64,000 bases of DNA, from positions 1-64,000 of the forward strand of contig NZ_JAUSTE010000004.1 in the NCBI RefSeq assembly GCF_030812675.1. Reading direction: 5' to 3'. The position numbers and the translations under genes are program-made. Shown piece by piece: positions 44,218 to 53,711 of the stretch (positions within the stretch are counted from its first letter, which is position 1; every line of letters begins with the position of its first letter). The notes under the pieces were generated by a model. That model had not been told where the DNA came from. It saw only the letters and a list, made by a program, of their open reading frames with translations, and did no database searches. Source of the DNA: Sinomonas atrocyanea (GTDB taxonomy: Bacteria; Actinomycetota; Actinomycetes; Actinomycetales; Micrococcaceae).

Positions 44218-44846
44218 AGGGCCCCCTTCGTGGACGGGATGGCGTCGCCGATGCGCGGGTCAGGCTCGACCGCCGCGCGCAGCGCACGGGCGAAGGCCTT
44301 GAACTGGGCCTCGACGATGTGGTGCGGGTCTCGGCCCGCGAGGACGTTCATGTGCAGGCAGATGCCGGCGTGCAGCGTGATGGCCTCGAACACGTGCCGC
44401 GTGAGCGAGCCGGTGAAGTGGCCGCCGATGAGGTGGTACTCCTGCCCAGCAGGCTCGCCGCCGTGGACGAGGTAGGGCCGTCCCGAGACGTCGACGACAG
44501 CGTGCGCGAGCGCTTCGTCGAGCGGCACCGAGGCCTCGCCGAAGCGGCGGATGCCGGCCTTGTTCCCGAGCGCCTGCTTGAGGACCTCGCCGAACGTGAT
44601 CGCGATGTCCTCGACCGTGTGGTGCACGTCGATGTGGGTGTCCCCGGTCGCCTTCACGGTCAGGTCGATCAGCGAGTGCTTCGACAGCGCCGTGAGCATG
44701 TGGTCGTAGAACGGGACGCTGCTGGAGATCTCGGAGCGGCCGGTGCCGTCGAGGTTGACCTCGACGAGGACCGAGGACTCGCTCGTCGTGCGCTCCATCC
44801 GCGCGGTCCGCTGGGTCACGGGCGCGGTCTGCAGCTCGGTACTCAT
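44214..44846 (-). CDS. hisB: Imidazoleglycerol-phosphate dehydratase
   Basis: Monofunctional IGPD of 210 residues. Both Mn-binding repeats are visible: [13 protein letters not shown] (about 71-83) and [12 protein letters not shown] near 170, with FYDHMLT (about 46-52) in the first half. No phosphatase domain, so histidinol phosphatase is encoded elsewhere, as usual in actinobacteria. Confidence 0.97.
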   Translation of the reverse strand: MSTELQTAPVTQRTARMERTTSESSVLVEVNLDGTGRSEISSSVPFYDHMLTALSKHSLIDLTVKATGDTHIDVHHTVEDIAITFGEVLKQALGNKAGIRRFGEASVPLDEALAHAVVDVSGRPYLVHGGEPAGQEYHLIGGHFTGSLTRHVFEAITLHAGICLHMNVLAGRDPHHIVEAQFKAFARALRAAVEPDPRIGDAIPSTKGAL

Positions 44847-44892
44847 GGGTGTGTGTCCTTCGATCAGGCGTCTGCGGGGGTGCTTCTCTATT

Positions 44893-46014
44893 CTAGGCGG
44901 CGGGCAGGCGCCCGTCCGCGGCGAGGAGCTCCTCGAGGCGGGTGAGGAACGCAGTCGTCTCCCGCTCGGTGCCCGCGGTGACCCGGAGGCTGCCGGGGAT
45001 CCCGACGTCGCGCACGATCACGCCGGCCTCGAGCAGCCCGTGCCAGATCTTCTGCGGGTCGTCGAGCCCGGTGAAGAAGACGAAGTTCGAGTCCGAGGAC
45101 GCTGGGGTGAGACCCATCCGCTCGAGCTCCTTCACGATGCGGTCCCGCTGGTGCTTGATCTCCTCGACCTCTGCCATGAGGGAGGCGCGGTGCTCGAGCG
45201 CAGCGAGCGCCGTGGCCTGGGTGACGGCCGAGAGGTGGTACGGCAGCCGGACGAGGCGCAGGGCGTCGATGACCTCGGGCGCCGCGGCGAGGTAGCCGAG
45301 CCGGGCTCCGGCGAGGGCGAAGGCCTTGCTCATGGTGCGGGTGACGATCAGGCGGGGGCAGCCCGGCAGGAGCGCGAGCGCGCTGTCCGTGCCGAGCTGC
45401 GCGAACTCGGCGTATGCCTCGTCGACGATCACGATCGCCTGGCTCGCCTCGCCGGCCTCGTACACGGCCTCGACGACGTCGAGCCCGAGCGCCGTCCCGG
45501 TCGGATTGTTCGGCGAGCACAGGAAGACCACGTTGGGCGCGAGGTCGCGCACCTGGCGGGCTGCCGAGGCCGCCGTGAGCTCGAAGTCGTCCTCGCGGGT
45601 GCCCTTCAGATACGCGGTGCCCGTGCCGGCGGCGAGCAGCGGGTACATCGAGTAGGTGGGAGGGAAGCCGAGCGCCGAACGTCCCGGGCCGCCGAAGGCC
45701 TGGAGGATCTGCTGCAGCACCTCGTTCGAGCCGTTGGCGGCCCAGAGCTGCTCCGGGGCGAGGCCGTGGCCGAGGTACTCGGCGAGCGACTCGCGCAGCC
45801 GGGTGAACTCACGGTCGGGGTACCGGTTCAGGCCCCCTACGACCCCCCGGACGGCCTCGACGATGGCCTCCTGGACATCCTGCGGAACCCCGTGGGTGTT
45901 CTCGTTGACGTTGAGCTGGATGGGGACGTCGATCTGCGGCGCGCCGTACGGATGCTGTCCGCGGAGATCGTCGCGGAGGGGGAGCCGGTTGAGTCGTTGA
46001 AGCTGGTCGTCCAC
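44893..46014 (-). CDS. hisC: Histidinol-phosphate aminotransferase
   Basis: PLP enzyme, class II fold I, 373 residues. Motifs: [11 protein letters not shown] at about 34-44, PNNPTG, DEAYAEF, and the Schiff-base Lys in [15 protein letters not shown] near 230. First his gene of the local hisC-hisB-hisH-x-priA run; hisD would normally precede it but is absent, its place being taken by the LysM gene 89 bases upstream. Confidence 0.97.
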   Translation of the reverse strand: MDDQLQRLNRLPLRDDLRGQHPYGAPQIDVPIQLNVNENTHGVPQDVQEAIVEAVRGVVGGLNRYPDREFTRLRESLAEYLGHGLAPEQLWAANGSNEVLQQILQAFGGPGRSALGFPPTYSMYPLLAAGTGTAYLKGTREDDFELTAASAARQVRDLAPNVVFLCSPNNPTGTALGLDVVEAVYEAGEASQAIVIVDEAYAEFAQLGTDSALALLPGCPRLIVTRTMSKAFALAGARLGYLAAAPEVIDALRLVRLPYHLSAVTQATALAALEHRASLMAEVEEIKHQRDRIVKELERMGLTPASSDSNFVFFTGLDDPQKIWHGLLEAGVIVRDVGIPGSLRVTAGTERETTAFLTRLEELLAADGRLPAA

Positions 46015-46103
46015 CGCTCCAGCCTACGCCAGCGCCCTAGGCCGGCCCCATTCGGGGGCGGCCCGACGGGGCGTCCGTGACGCTCCCGTCGGAGCGGGCG
46101 CGG

Positions 46104-46475
46104 CTACCGCAGGACCGGAACCAGGATCTGCTCGCCGGGGAGCACCCGGACGCCCGTCAGCCCGTTGAGGTCCTGGATCTGGCTGATGGTGACGCGGGGG
46201 TCCTGGTTCGGCACGCGCCGCGCCGCAATAGTCCACAGGGACTCCCCCGGCTGCACCGTCACCGTCACGGCACCACCGGGGCCGGTGAGGGGCTGGGCGG
46301 AGGCCTGGGCGGGCGCCGTGAGCGCCGCCCACGCGACGAGCACCGCCAGGGTCGCGAGGAAGAGCGGGATGACGACGAGGACGAGGCGCCCCCGCCGCGT
46401 CAGGCGCAGTGCCGGACGAGGGGCCCGCGCTGCGCGGGGCGCCGGGAGCGTGCCGAGGTGGATCGCGTGTGCCAT
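46104..46475 (-). CDS. LysM protein, probable SOS-induced division inhibitor
   Basis: A 123-residue protein with a basic cytoplasmic start (about 1-29), one membrane segment (about 30-52, LVLVVIPLFLATLAVLVAWA), a short linker and a C-terminal LysM domain (about 70-121, VTVQPGESLWTIAARRV to PGEQILVPVL). Divergent from lexA with LexA-like boxes between them. This is the layout of YneA in Bacillus and Rv2719c in Mycobacterium, which stop septation during DNA damage. Function here is inferred from architecture and context. Confidence 0.82.
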   Translation of the reverse strand: MAHAIHLGTLPAPRAARAPRPALRLTRRGRLVLVVIPLFLATLAVLVAWAALTAPAQASAQPLTGPGGAVTVTVQPGESLWTIAARRVPNQDPRVTISQIQDLNGLTGVRVLPGEQILVPVLR

Positions 46476-46579
46476 GGTCTGCCTTCCCCTGCACGATCCG
46501 GGCCCCGCCAGCGCGTGGCCTCCGAACCATGTTCTTCGAAGCTCCGACGCAGGGCCAGAGTCCGGATGTGCAGCTTTTT

Positions 46580-46593
46580 CGAATGCATCTTCG
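46580..46593. promoter_or_regulatory. LexA box A
   Basis: CGAATGCATCTTCG: both CGAA and TTCG half-sites with correct 6-base spacing; extended inverted symmetry TTCGAA on both sides. Closer to the LysM gene, so the likely operator for it. Confidence 0.7.
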
Positions 46594-46645
46594 AACTGTT
46601 GTGATCCTTCTTAGCACCTGTCGGCGAAGCATGTCCAGACTCGCT

Positions 46646-46659
46646 CGAACATGTGTTTG
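46646..46659. promoter_or_regulatory. LexA box B
   Basis: CGAACATGTGTTTG differs from the actinobacterial CGAACNNNNGTTCG consensus at a single position. It touches the -35 element of the lexA promoter, consistent with autoregulation. Confidence 0.8.
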
Positions 46660-46834
46660 AAAGGTGCCCTGAACTGTCCTACGGTGGGAGAAGCACGGGG
46701 CACGGGCCCGAACATCGGTCCGGCTGCTCCCTCCGAAGGCCATGGATCCATGGTGCGGAGGGGGTCCGACAGTTCTGGTCCCGAGCCGGCACAGGCCGCG
46801 GAATCCCGCGGGCGGGCGAAGGGACAGGGACGGC

Positions 46835-47542
46835 ATGGCATCACGGACGAAGGCGGCGAAGGGGCTGACCGCGCGCCAGAAGAGGATCCTCGAGACGATC
46901 CAGCGCTCCGTACAGCTCAAGGGGTATCCGCCCTCGATGCGCGAGATCGGCGACACGGTCGGGCTCGCGAGCCTCTCGAGCGTCACCCACCAGCTGTCCC
47001 AGCTCGAGAAGCTCGGGTACCTGCGGCGCGACCCCAAGCGGCCGCGCGCCATGGAGGTGCTGATGCCGCTCACGCTCGACGAGGGCGAGCTCAGCGTCAG
47101 CGGCGAGGGCGCCGCGGCGCTGCTCGGCGCCGGCGGGGCCACGCTGGAGACGATGGCGTCCGCAGCCGACACGGCCATGGTCCCGCTCGTCGGCCGCATC
47201 GCCGCCGGCGGCCCGATCCTGGCGGACCAGGCGGTCGAGGACGTCATGCCGCTCCCCCGCCAGCTCGTGGGCTACGGGGAGCTGTTCATGCTCCGCGTCA
47301 AGGGCGACTCGATGATCGACGCGGCGATCTGCGACGGCGACTGGGTCGTGGTCCGGCGGCAGAACAGCGCCGAGAACGGCGACATCGTCGCCGCCCTTCT
47401 CGATGACGAGGCCACGGTCAAGACGTTCCGGCAGCGGGACGGGCACACATGGCTCCTGCCGCAGAACACCCGCTACGAGCCCATCCTGGGCGACGAGGCG
47501 ACCGTCATGGGCAAGGTCGTCTCGGTGCTGCGCTCCGTCTGA
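46835..47542 (+). CDS. lexA: SOS repressor LexA
   Basis: Represses DNA-damage genes until RecA filaments trigger self-cleavage. The 235-residue protein has an N-terminal winged helix (about 8-72, [16 protein letters not shown]), a linker, and an S24 peptidase domain with cleavage bond Ala124-Gly125 in RIAAGG, nucleophile Ser159 in GDSMID and general-base Lys196 in TVKTF. The ATG at 46835 gives the standard length. Convergent with dinG, 8 bases between stops. Confidence 0.97.
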   Translation: MASRTKAAKGLTARQKRILETIQRSVQLKGYPPSMREIGDTVGLASLSSVTHQLSQLEKLGYLRRDPKRPRAMEVLMPLTLDEGELSVSGEGAAALLGAGGATLETMASAADTAMVPLVGRIAAGGPILADQAVEDVMPLPRQLVGYGELFMLRVKGDSMIDAAICDGDWVVVRRQNSAENGDIVAALLDDEATVKTFRQRDGHTWLLPQNTRYEPILGDEATVMGKVVSVLRSV

Positions 47543-47550
47543 GCCCGGCG

Positions 47551-49635
47551 TCAGCCCGCCTGCGCGAGCCTTCCGAGCGCCTCCAGCACGACCCGCCGGT
47601 CGGTGGTCCCCCACAGCGGCGGCAGCGCCCCGCGCAGGAAGGCGCCGTAGCGCTCCGTGGCGAGACGCGAGTCGAGCACGGCGACAACGCCGCGGTCCGC
47701 CGTCGTGCGGATGAGCCGACCGGCGCCCTGGGCGAGGCGGACCGCGGCGTGCGTCGCGGAGACGCTCATGAAGCCGTTCCCCCCCGCCTGCGCGACCGCC
47801 CGCGAGCGGGCAGACATGAGCGGGTCGTCAGGACGGGGGAACGGGATCCGGTCGATCACGACGAGCCGGCACGACTGGCCGGGGACGTCGACCCCCTGCC
47901 ACAGGGACATGGTCCCGAACAGGCAGGTGTCCGGCTCGGCCGCGAACTGTTTCACGAGCGCGCTCATGGACGACTCGCCCTGGCACAGGATCGTGGTCTC
48001 GAGCCGAGTGCGCAGCTCGTCGGCGGCCTCCTCGGCCGCGCGCCGCGAGGAGAAGAGGCACAGTGCCCCGCCGTGCGAGGCCGCGAGGAGCGCCTCGAGC
48101 TCGTCCAGCGCCTCGGGTGAGACGCCGCGGCCGGGCTTGGGGAGGTGCCGGGCGACGTACAGCATGCCCTGCTTCGGGTAGTTGAACGGCGAGCCCACGT
48201 CCACGCCGGTCCAGGAGGGCGCCCCCGGGCCGAGGAGGCCGAGGGCGCCCGCCGTGGGCTCGAAGGCGGAGCCGATGGCGAGCGTCGCGCTCGTGAGCAC
48301 CACGGTGTGCCCGTCGAACAGCCCGTCGCGGAGTCTGCCCCCGATGCTCAGCGGGGCGATGTGGAGCATCGCCGGCGCCTCGTCGTCGGGCGCGGAGTAG
48401 CCCGTGACCGGGTCCGGGGCGCCCATGCGGGTGACCCAGACGACCTCGCGGTTGGCCTCGGCATCCAGGAGCCGCTCGCAGACCTCGAGCACCGCCATGA
48501 GCCGCGAACGGGCAACCTGGCGGGCTCCGTCAGCGGACTGGGAGTCGCCGGGCTTCGACTCGGAGAGGGCCACCCGGCAGGCGTCCCGGACGAGGGCGAC
48601 GTTCTGGGACTGCTCCTCGTTCAGGCCTCGCGGGAGGAGGCCGGTGGGCGCCGAGGTCAGGGAGAGCTCGAGCGCGGCCGCAGCGCCCTGGAGCGCCTCG
48701 ACCGAGATCGCGCAGTGCCGGCGCGCGCTCGAGGCCGCGGCCTGGATCATCTGCCCCGACAGCTGGGCGCTCACGGCGCCGGTGACGCGGTCGGCGAGCT
48801 CATGGGCCTCGTCCACGACCACCACGTCGTACTCGGGCAGGACGTTGAGGCCCTCGAAGGCGTTGATGGCGAGCATCGCATGGTTGGTCACCACGAGGTC
48901 GGCCTCGGACCCGCGCTGGCGGGCGAGCTCGCTGAAGCACTCGGCGGCGAAGGGGCACTTCTGGGCGCCGAGGCACTCGAGCGCGGTGACGGACACCTGC
49001 CGCCACGCGCGGTCGGTAACGCCCGGGACGAGGTCGTCGCGGTCTCCCGTGCCGGTCTCCCCCGCCCACTCGCGCAGCCGCTGCACCTCGCGGCCGAGCT
49101 GGGTCGCCGGCCCGGCACCGGGGTGGGCGACCGCGTCCTCGCCGAGGGAGAAGAGCTGGCCCTCGGCCGGCTCGTCGGTCGGGAACCCGCCCTCGAGCTT
49201 GTGCCGACAGAGGTAGTTCGAGCGGCCCTTGACGAGGGCGACGTCGACCGGCCGGTCCAGCTGGGGCGTGACCGCCTCGAGGAGCCGTGGCAGGTCGCGG
49301 CCCACGATCTGGGCCTGGAGGGCGAGCGTCGCGGTCGCCACGACGGCCGGCCGCTCGCTGGCCTGGGCATGGGCGATCAGCGGCACGAGGTACGCGAGCG
49401 ACTTGCCGGTGCCGGTGCCGGCCTGGACGAGGAGGTGCTGGCCGTCGGCGATCGCCCGGGCGACCTGGCGGGCCATCTCGTGCTGGCCGTCGCGCTGCTG
49501 GCCGCCCATCGCGGCGACCGCGGCGTCCAGCAGGCCGAGGGCCTCGCGTTCCCCTTCCGAGGCGGCGGACGGCGGACTCACGACGGCGGGCGCGCCCCCG
49601 CCGTCGTGGGCTGCGGTGTGGACGGGATCAGTCAT
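47551..49635 (-). CDS. dinG: DinG-type XPD-like DNA helicase
   Basis: ATP-dependent 5'-3' SF2 helicase, 694 residues. Walker A GTGTGKSLAYL near 79-89, DEAH box VVDEAHELAD near 272, and Cys residues spaced for a 4Fe-4S cluster (one in YLCRHKL, three in CLGAQKCPFAAEC), followed by C-terminal motifs QGVDVPG and AQGAGRLIRT. Likely resolves R-loops or damaged structures. No LexA box is visible in front; it shares transcript with hflX, overlapping it by 8 bases. Confidence 0.92.
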   Translation of the reverse strand: MTDPVHTAAHDGGGAPAVVSPPSAASEGEREALGLLDAAVAAMGGQQRDGQHEMARQVARAIADGQHLLVQAGTGTGKSLAYLVPLIAHAQASERPAVVATATLALQAQIVGRDLPRLLEAVTPQLDRPVDVALVKGRSNYLCRHKLEGGFPTDEPAEGQLFSLGEDAVAHPGAGPATQLGREVQRLREWAGETGTGDRDDLVPGVTDRAWRQVSVTALECLGAQKCPFAAECFSELARQRGSEADLVVTNHAMLAINAFEGLNVLPEYDVVVVDEAHELADRVTGAVSAQLSGQMIQAAASSARRHCAISVEALQGAAAALELSLTSAPTGLLPRGLNEEQSQNVALVRDACRVALSESKPGDSQSADGARQVARSRLMAVLEVCERLLDAEANREVVWVTRMGAPDPVTGYSAPDDEAPAMLHIAPLSIGGRLRDGLFDGHTVVLTSATLAIGSAFEPTAGALGLLGPGAPSWTGVDVGSPFNYPKQGMLYVARHLPKPGRGVSPEALDELEALLAASHGGALCLFSSRRAAEEAADELRTRLETTILCQGESSMSALVKQFAAEPDTCLFGTMSLWQGVDVPGQSCRLVVIDRIPFPRPDDPLMSARSRAVAQAGGNGFMSVSATHAAVRLAQGAGRLIRTTADRGVVAVLDSRLATERYGAFLRGALPPLWGTTDRRVVLEALGRLAQAG

Positions 49636-51229
49636 GGACGACGAACGGCTCGAGCTCGGCCGCGAACTCCTTCCGCACCACGACCTCCACCCGCGTGCCC
49701 GCCTCGACGTGCTCGAGCGAGCGGATCTCCGAGCTCGAGGTGTGCAGCCGGTTGAGGATGTCTCCGCGGCTGTAGGGCACCAGGATCGTCAGGGCCACGT
49801 CGGGGCGCGGGATCGCGTCGCTGATGGCCTCCTTGAGCTCGGCGATGCCCTGCCCGGTCCGGGCCGAGACGACGACGTGGCGCGGCTCGCGCTGGCGGAG
49901 CCGCTCGAGGACGAACGGGTCCGCGGCATCGGCCTTGTTCAGGACGATGATCTCGGGGACCTTCCGGGCATCGACGTCCGCCAGGACCGCACGCACCGCG
50001 GCAATCTGCCCCTCGGGATCAGGGTGCGACGCGTCCACGACATGGAGGATCAGGTCGGCGTCCGCGACCTCCTCGAGAGTCGAGCGGAAGGCCTCCACGA
50101 GCTGCGTGGGCAGCGAGCGGACGAACCCGACCGTGTCGGCAAGCGTGTACGGCAGGCCGTCCGGCGTCTCGGCCCGGCGCACGGTGGGGTCGAGGGTCGC
50201 GAACAGGGCGTTCTGCACGAGCACGCCCGCGTCGGTGAGGCGGTTGAGCAGCGAGGACTTGCCGGCGTTCGTGTAGCCGGCGATCGCCACCGACGGGACC
50301 TCGTTGCGCTTGCGGTTGGCCCTCTTGGTCTCGCGGGCGGGCTTCATGCCCGCGATCTCTCGGCGCAGCTTGGCCATGCGTGTGCGGATGCGCCGCCGGT
50401 CGAGCTCGATCTTGGTCTCGCCCGGTCCGCGGGAGCCGATGCCGCCGCCCGCGGCGCCGACGCGGCCGCCGGCCTGCCGGGACATCGATTCACCCCAGCC
50501 GCGCAGGCGCGGGAGCAGGTATTCGAGCTGGGCCAGCTCGACTTGGGCCTTGCCCTCGCGGCTCTTCGCGTGCTGCGCGAAGATGTCGAGGATGAGCGCG
50601 GTCCGGTCGATGACCTTGACCTTGACGATGTCCTCCAGCCCGCGGCGCTGGGACGGGGAGAGTTCCGAGTCCACGACCACCGTGTCGGCGCCCGTCGCTG
50701 CGACGATGTCGCGCAGCTCGAGCGCCTTGCCCGAGCCGAGGAACGTCCCCGCATCGGGCTTCTGGCGGCGCTGGACCACGCCGTCGAGCACCTCGGAGCC
50801 CGCCGTCTCGGCGAGCGCGGCCAGCTCGCGGAGGGAGTTCTCGGCGTCCTCGAGGGTGCCCTCGGACCAGAGCCCGGCGAGCACGACGCGCTCGAGTCGC
50901 AGCTGGCGGTACTCGACCTCGGTGATGTCCTCGAGTTCGGTCGACAGGCCGGCCACGCGCCGCAGGGCGCGCCGCTCGGCGAGGTCCTGCTGGTCGCCGT
51001 CGTAGTCGCCGTGCTCGGTCTCGACGTCCGAGATCGCCAGCGCCCGGCCGTCGCCGAGGGCGCCCCGCGATCGCTCGGGGCGCTGCTCGGCGCCCTTGGC
51101 CGTCGCGGCCTCCTCCTTCGCGAGGATCCTGTCGATCACCGCCTGGATGTCGGCGGGGCTGAGGTCCTGGGGCGCGTCGCTGCCCCCTGCTGCACGGGAG
51201 GAACCCGTGGTGTGCTGTTCGTCGGTCAT
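49628..51229 (-). CDS. hflX: GTPase HflX
   Basis: Ribosome-associated GTPase that splits stalled 70S ribosomes in stress in other bacteria. The 533-residue protein has the HflX N-domain (about 90-290, with GSGKALELRDIVA and GRRGxxxRGPGE-type SRGPGETKIELDRRRI) and a G domain with GYTNAGKSSLL (G1), DTVGFVR (G3) and NKAD (G4). An acidic 85-residue N-terminal extension is longer than in E. coli. ATG at 51229 chosen; upstream codons are not family-like. Confidence 0.95.
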   Translation of the reverse strand: MTDEQHTTGSSRAAGGSDAPQDLSPADIQAVIDRILAKEEAATAKGAEQRPERSRGALGDGRALAISDVETEHGDYDGDQQDLAERRALRRVAGLSTELEDITEVEYRQLRLERVVLAGLWSEGTLEDAENSLRELAALAETAGSEVLDGVVQRRQKPDAGTFLGSGKALELRDIVAATGADTVVVDSELSPSQRRGLEDIVKVKVIDRTALILDIFAQHAKSREGKAQVELAQLEYLLPRLRGWGESMSRQAGGRVGAAGGGIGSRGPGETKIELDRRRIRTRMAKLRREIAGMKPARETKRANRKRNEVPSVAIAGYTNAGKSSLLNRLTDAGVLVQNALFATLDPTVRRAETPDGLPYTLADTVGFVRSLPTQLVEAFRSTLEEVADADLILHVVDASHPDPEGQIAAVRAVLADVDARKVPEIIVLNKADAADPFVLERLRQREPRHVVVSARTGQGIAELKEAISDAIPRPDVALTILVPYSRGDILNRLHTSSSEIRSLEHVEAGTRVEVVVRKEFAAELEPFVVHD

Positions 51230-51559
51230 GGTCTCCTTCGAGGATGCAGTTCCAGAATAGTGCGGGCGCGCGGAGGCGCCACTGCGAGGCGTGGCGGGCT
51301 GTGGAGAAGCGCCCTGAGGGTGCTCGGGTAGCACGGTGCTCCTTGGATGTCTCTGTTCGTGGGTCCGGCCGGAAGGTCCATCGGCTCGGGGATTACCCGG
51401 AATCCCCCGCTGCGCAGCCCTTCGGGGGCAGCAGGAGGCGTCATCGGGTCACTTGAACAGGCGCATGGATCAAGTATACCGGATGCCGTGGAGCGGCCGT
51501 GCTGGGCCGCCCTGGGCGCGGCTCACGCACCCGAGGGATTCGCACTAGGCTCGATTCCC
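51230..51559. other. hflX-methyltransferase intergenic region
   Basis: A 330-base divergent spacer. On the plus strand a promoter candidate for the methyltransferase gene is present (described separately). Toward hflX I see only a weak minus-strand TATTCT (51253-51258). The middle has short GC-rich inverted repeats around 51390-51430. Open frames here have no recognisable product. Confidence 0.6.
51453..51480 (+). promoter_or_regulatory. Candidate promoter of methyltransferase gene
   Basis: TTGAAC (51453-51458), 16-base spacer, TATACC (51475-51480), about 80 bases before the ATG at 51560. Best hexamer pair on the plus strand in the spacer; not more than a prediction. Confidence 0.45.
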
Positions 51560-52171
51560 ATGGACCAGGCTCACTACTTCAACGCCGACCCGGACACCCC
51601 GGACGTGCGCCGGCCGCTCGCCGTCGTCCTGGACGGTCGCGAGGTGACGCTGCAGACCTCGGCGGGCATCTTCAGTCCGGACGGGATCGACAAGGGCACC
51701 GCGGTGCTCCTGACCGAGGCACCCGACCCGGCCCGCGAAGGCCACCTGCTCGACATCGGCTGCGGCTGGGGCCCGATCGCCCTCACCATGGCCCTGCGCT
51801 CCCCCGCGGCGCGCGTCCACGCGGTGGACGTCAACACCCGCAGCCTGTCCCTCACCGCCGAGAACGCCGGCCTGCTCGGGCTCGCGAATGTGGCGGCCGA
51901 GCTCCCGGGCGAGGTCGACCCGGGCATCCGCTTCGCCACCATCTGGTCCAACCCGCCCATCCGCATCGGCAAGGCCGCCCTGCACGAGCTGCTGGGCACG
52001 TGGCTTCCCCGGCTCGAGGTGGGCGGCGAGGCGTGGCTCGTGGTGCAGAAGAACCTCGGGGCGGACTCGCTCGCCCGCTGGCTCGCGGAGGAGCTCGGTG
52101 ACGCGTTCGACGTCGAGCGGCCGGCGACGTCGAAGGGCTTCCGCGTGCTGCGCCTCACCCGCCGCCGCTAG
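51560..52171 (+). CDS. RsmC-like class I SAM methyltransferase
   Basis: A 203-residue methyltransferase. SAM motif I LLDIGCGWGPIAL at about 64-76, acidic motif VHAVDVN, and the SNPPIRIGKAALH motif near 132-144 characteristic of RsmC/RlmG guanine-N2 rRNA methyltransferases (NPP[F/I]). It lacks the N-terminal pseudo-domain of E. coli RsmC, as do many actinobacterial relatives. 16S or 23S rRNA is the likely target, by family only. Confidence 0.85.
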   Translation: MDQAHYFNADPDTPDVRRPLAVVLDGREVTLQTSAGIFSPDGIDKGTAVLLTEAPDPAREGHLLDIGCGWGPIALTMALRSPAARVHAVDVNTRSLSLTAENAGLLGLANVAAELPGEVDPGIRFATIWSNPPIRIGKAALHELLGTWLPRLEVGGEAWLVVQKNLGADSLARWLAEELGDAFDVERPATSKGFRVLRLTRRR

Positions 52172-52178
52172 GGGCACC

Positions 52179-52721
52179 ATGACAGAGGTCTTCACGATCG
52201 GCCACTCGAGCCGCCAGCTCTCCGAGCTCGTGGCCATGCTGCGCCCGCACAGGGTGACGGAGCTGGTGGACGTGCGCTCGTTCCCGGCCTCGAGGAAGCA
52301 TCCGCAGTGGAACCAGGAGGCGGTCCGCGAGAGCCTCCCCGCGGGGCTCGGCTACCGGTGGCTGCCGGCCCTGGGCGGCCGCCGGCACACTCCGGCCGGC
52401 ACCCCCACCCCGAACGGCGGGTGGCGGGTCAAGGGCTTCCGCGACTACGCCGACTACATGGCCGGCAGCGAGTTCCACGAGGGCCTCGCGGAACTCCTCG
52501 GGCTGGCCGAGGAGGGCCTCCCGGCGATCATGTGCAGCGAGGCGGTCCCGTGGCGCTGCCACCGCAGGCTCATCACCGACGCGCTGCTCGTGGCCGGCGT
52601 CGAGGTGGTGCACCTGATCTCGCCCACGTCCCACGAGCGGGCTCAGCTCACCCCGTTTGCCAGGGTCGACGCGGACGGGCGCATCACCTACCCTCCCCCG
52701 GACGGGACTGGCTCAGGCTGA
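52179..52721 (+). CDS. DUF488 family protein
   Basis: A 180-residue protein starting FTIGHSSRQLSELVAML at about 5-21, followed by VDVRSFPASRKHPQWN and, near 130, IMCSEAVPWRCHRRLI: the Cys/His-containing motifs that define DUF488. Function of the family is not established. ATG is 8 bases after the methyltransferase stop, so the two are likely cotranscribed. Confidence 0.9.
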   Translation: MTEVFTIGHSSRQLSELVAMLRPHRVTELVDVRSFPASRKHPQWNQEAVRESLPAGLGYRWLPALGGRRHTPAGTPTPNGGWRVKGFRDYADYMAGSEFHEGLAELLGLAEEGLPAIMCSEAVPWRCHRRLITDALLVAGVEVVHLISPTSHERAQLTPFARVDADGRITYPPPDGTGSG

Positions 52722-52759
52722 GCCCCTGCCCGACGCCCAGCCCGTGGCCGGGCGAGGCC

Positions 52760-53701
52760 TCAGGCGAGCGTCCCCCGCGCCACGATGACGGCCGGTCCGG
52801 AGAGCTCGACGTGCTCTCTGCCGTCGGTGCCGGGCACGAACGCGACCCCGACCGTGCCGCCCGGGACGGCCACCGCCCAGCGGTCGGGGGCCCCGGCGCC
52901 GGCCCAATGCCGGATCGCGACCGCGGCCGCGCAGGCGCCGGTCCCGCAGGACTGGGTCTCGCCGACTCCGCGCTCGTGCACGCGCATGGTGATGCTCCCT
53001 ACGCCGGACGCCACGAGCGGGTCCGAGGGCACGACGAACTCGACATTGGTCCCGTGCGGCGGCATGGGATCGACGAGCGGGGCCGTGTGGAGGCCGAGCC
53101 CGGCCAGCTCGCCCGGTTCGGCGAGGGCCACCACGGTGTGGGGATTGCCCATGCTCACGCTCAGGCCGGGACGGGCCACGTCGAGGCCCACGGCCGTCAC
53201 GGTGGCATCGCTGGCCTCCGCGGCGGCCTGCTCGGCGTGGATGAACGTCCACGGGCCCATGTCGACCGCGAAGCCGTCCTCCCGCCGCTCCACGCGCTTC
53301 ACTCCGGCCCGCGTCCCGATCGGGAGGATCTCGCCGGGGGCGAGTTCGACGAGGCCGGCGTCGAGCAGGAACGCGACGAAGACGCGCACCCCGTTGCCGC
53401 ACATCTCCGAGAGGGACCCGTCCGCGTTGCGGTAGTCCATGAACCATTCGGCCGCCGGCTCCTGGGCGAGCACCGCCTCGCCCTCGGGGAGGCGGCGCGA
53501 GCGGATGGCGCGGATCAGGCCGTCGGCACCGAGGCCCTGGTGCCGGTCGCACAGGGCCGCGGCCTCGGCCTCGCCGAGCTGCAGCGCGCCGTCGGGGTCG
53601 GCGACGAGCACGAAGTCGTTGCCGGTGCCGTGCCCCTTGACGAAGGGCAGACCCTTAAGGGATGCGAGGACGTGGGGGGCCGAGGTCGCCGGAACGGTCA
53701 T
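52760..53701 (-). CDS. dapF: Diaminopimelate epimerase
   Basis: Cofactor-free epimerase making meso-diaminopimelate for lysine and cell wall. 313 residues; the two catalytic Cys are in [10 protein letters not shown] (about 99-108) and [12 protein letters not shown] near 252-263, each at the end of one pseudo-symmetric half. The protein opens [13 protein letters not shown] after a 20-residue extension. Usual place next to miaA. Confidence 0.96.
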   Translation of the reverse strand: MTVPATSAPHVLASLKGLPFVKGHGTGNDFVLVADPDGALQLGEAEAAALCDRHQGLGADGLIRAIRSRRLPEGEAVLAQEPAAEWFMDYRNADGSLSEMCGNGVRVFVAFLLDAGLVELAPGEILPIGTRAGVKRVERREDGFAVDMGPWTFIHAEQAAAEASDATVTAVGLDVARPGLSVSMGNPHTVVALAEPGELAGLGLHTAPLVDPMPPHGTNVEFVVPSDPLVASGVGSITMRVHERGVGETQSCGTGACAAAVAIRHWAGAGAPDRWAVAVPGGTVGVAFVPGTDGREHVELSGPAVIVARGTLA

Positions 53702-53711
53702 GCGCCCAAGC

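Larger units (their letters stand above)
46476..46834. promoter_or_regulatory. Divergent lexA/LysM control region
   Basis: A 359-base spacer with two LexA-like boxes (described separately). A lexA promoter candidate, TTGAAA (46657-46662), 17 bases, TACGGT (46680-46685), abuts the second box. A weaker palindromic stretch GAACCATGTTC at 46524-46534 next to TTCTTCGAAG may be a third, degenerate site. The remainder (46690-46834) shows no gene-like features. Confidence 0.7.

Noticed and set aside
47551-51229. LexA box in front of dinG/hflX
   Set aside because: I looked for CGAA-N6-TTCG pairs upstream of both starts and found none, so SOS control of dinG is not supported here.
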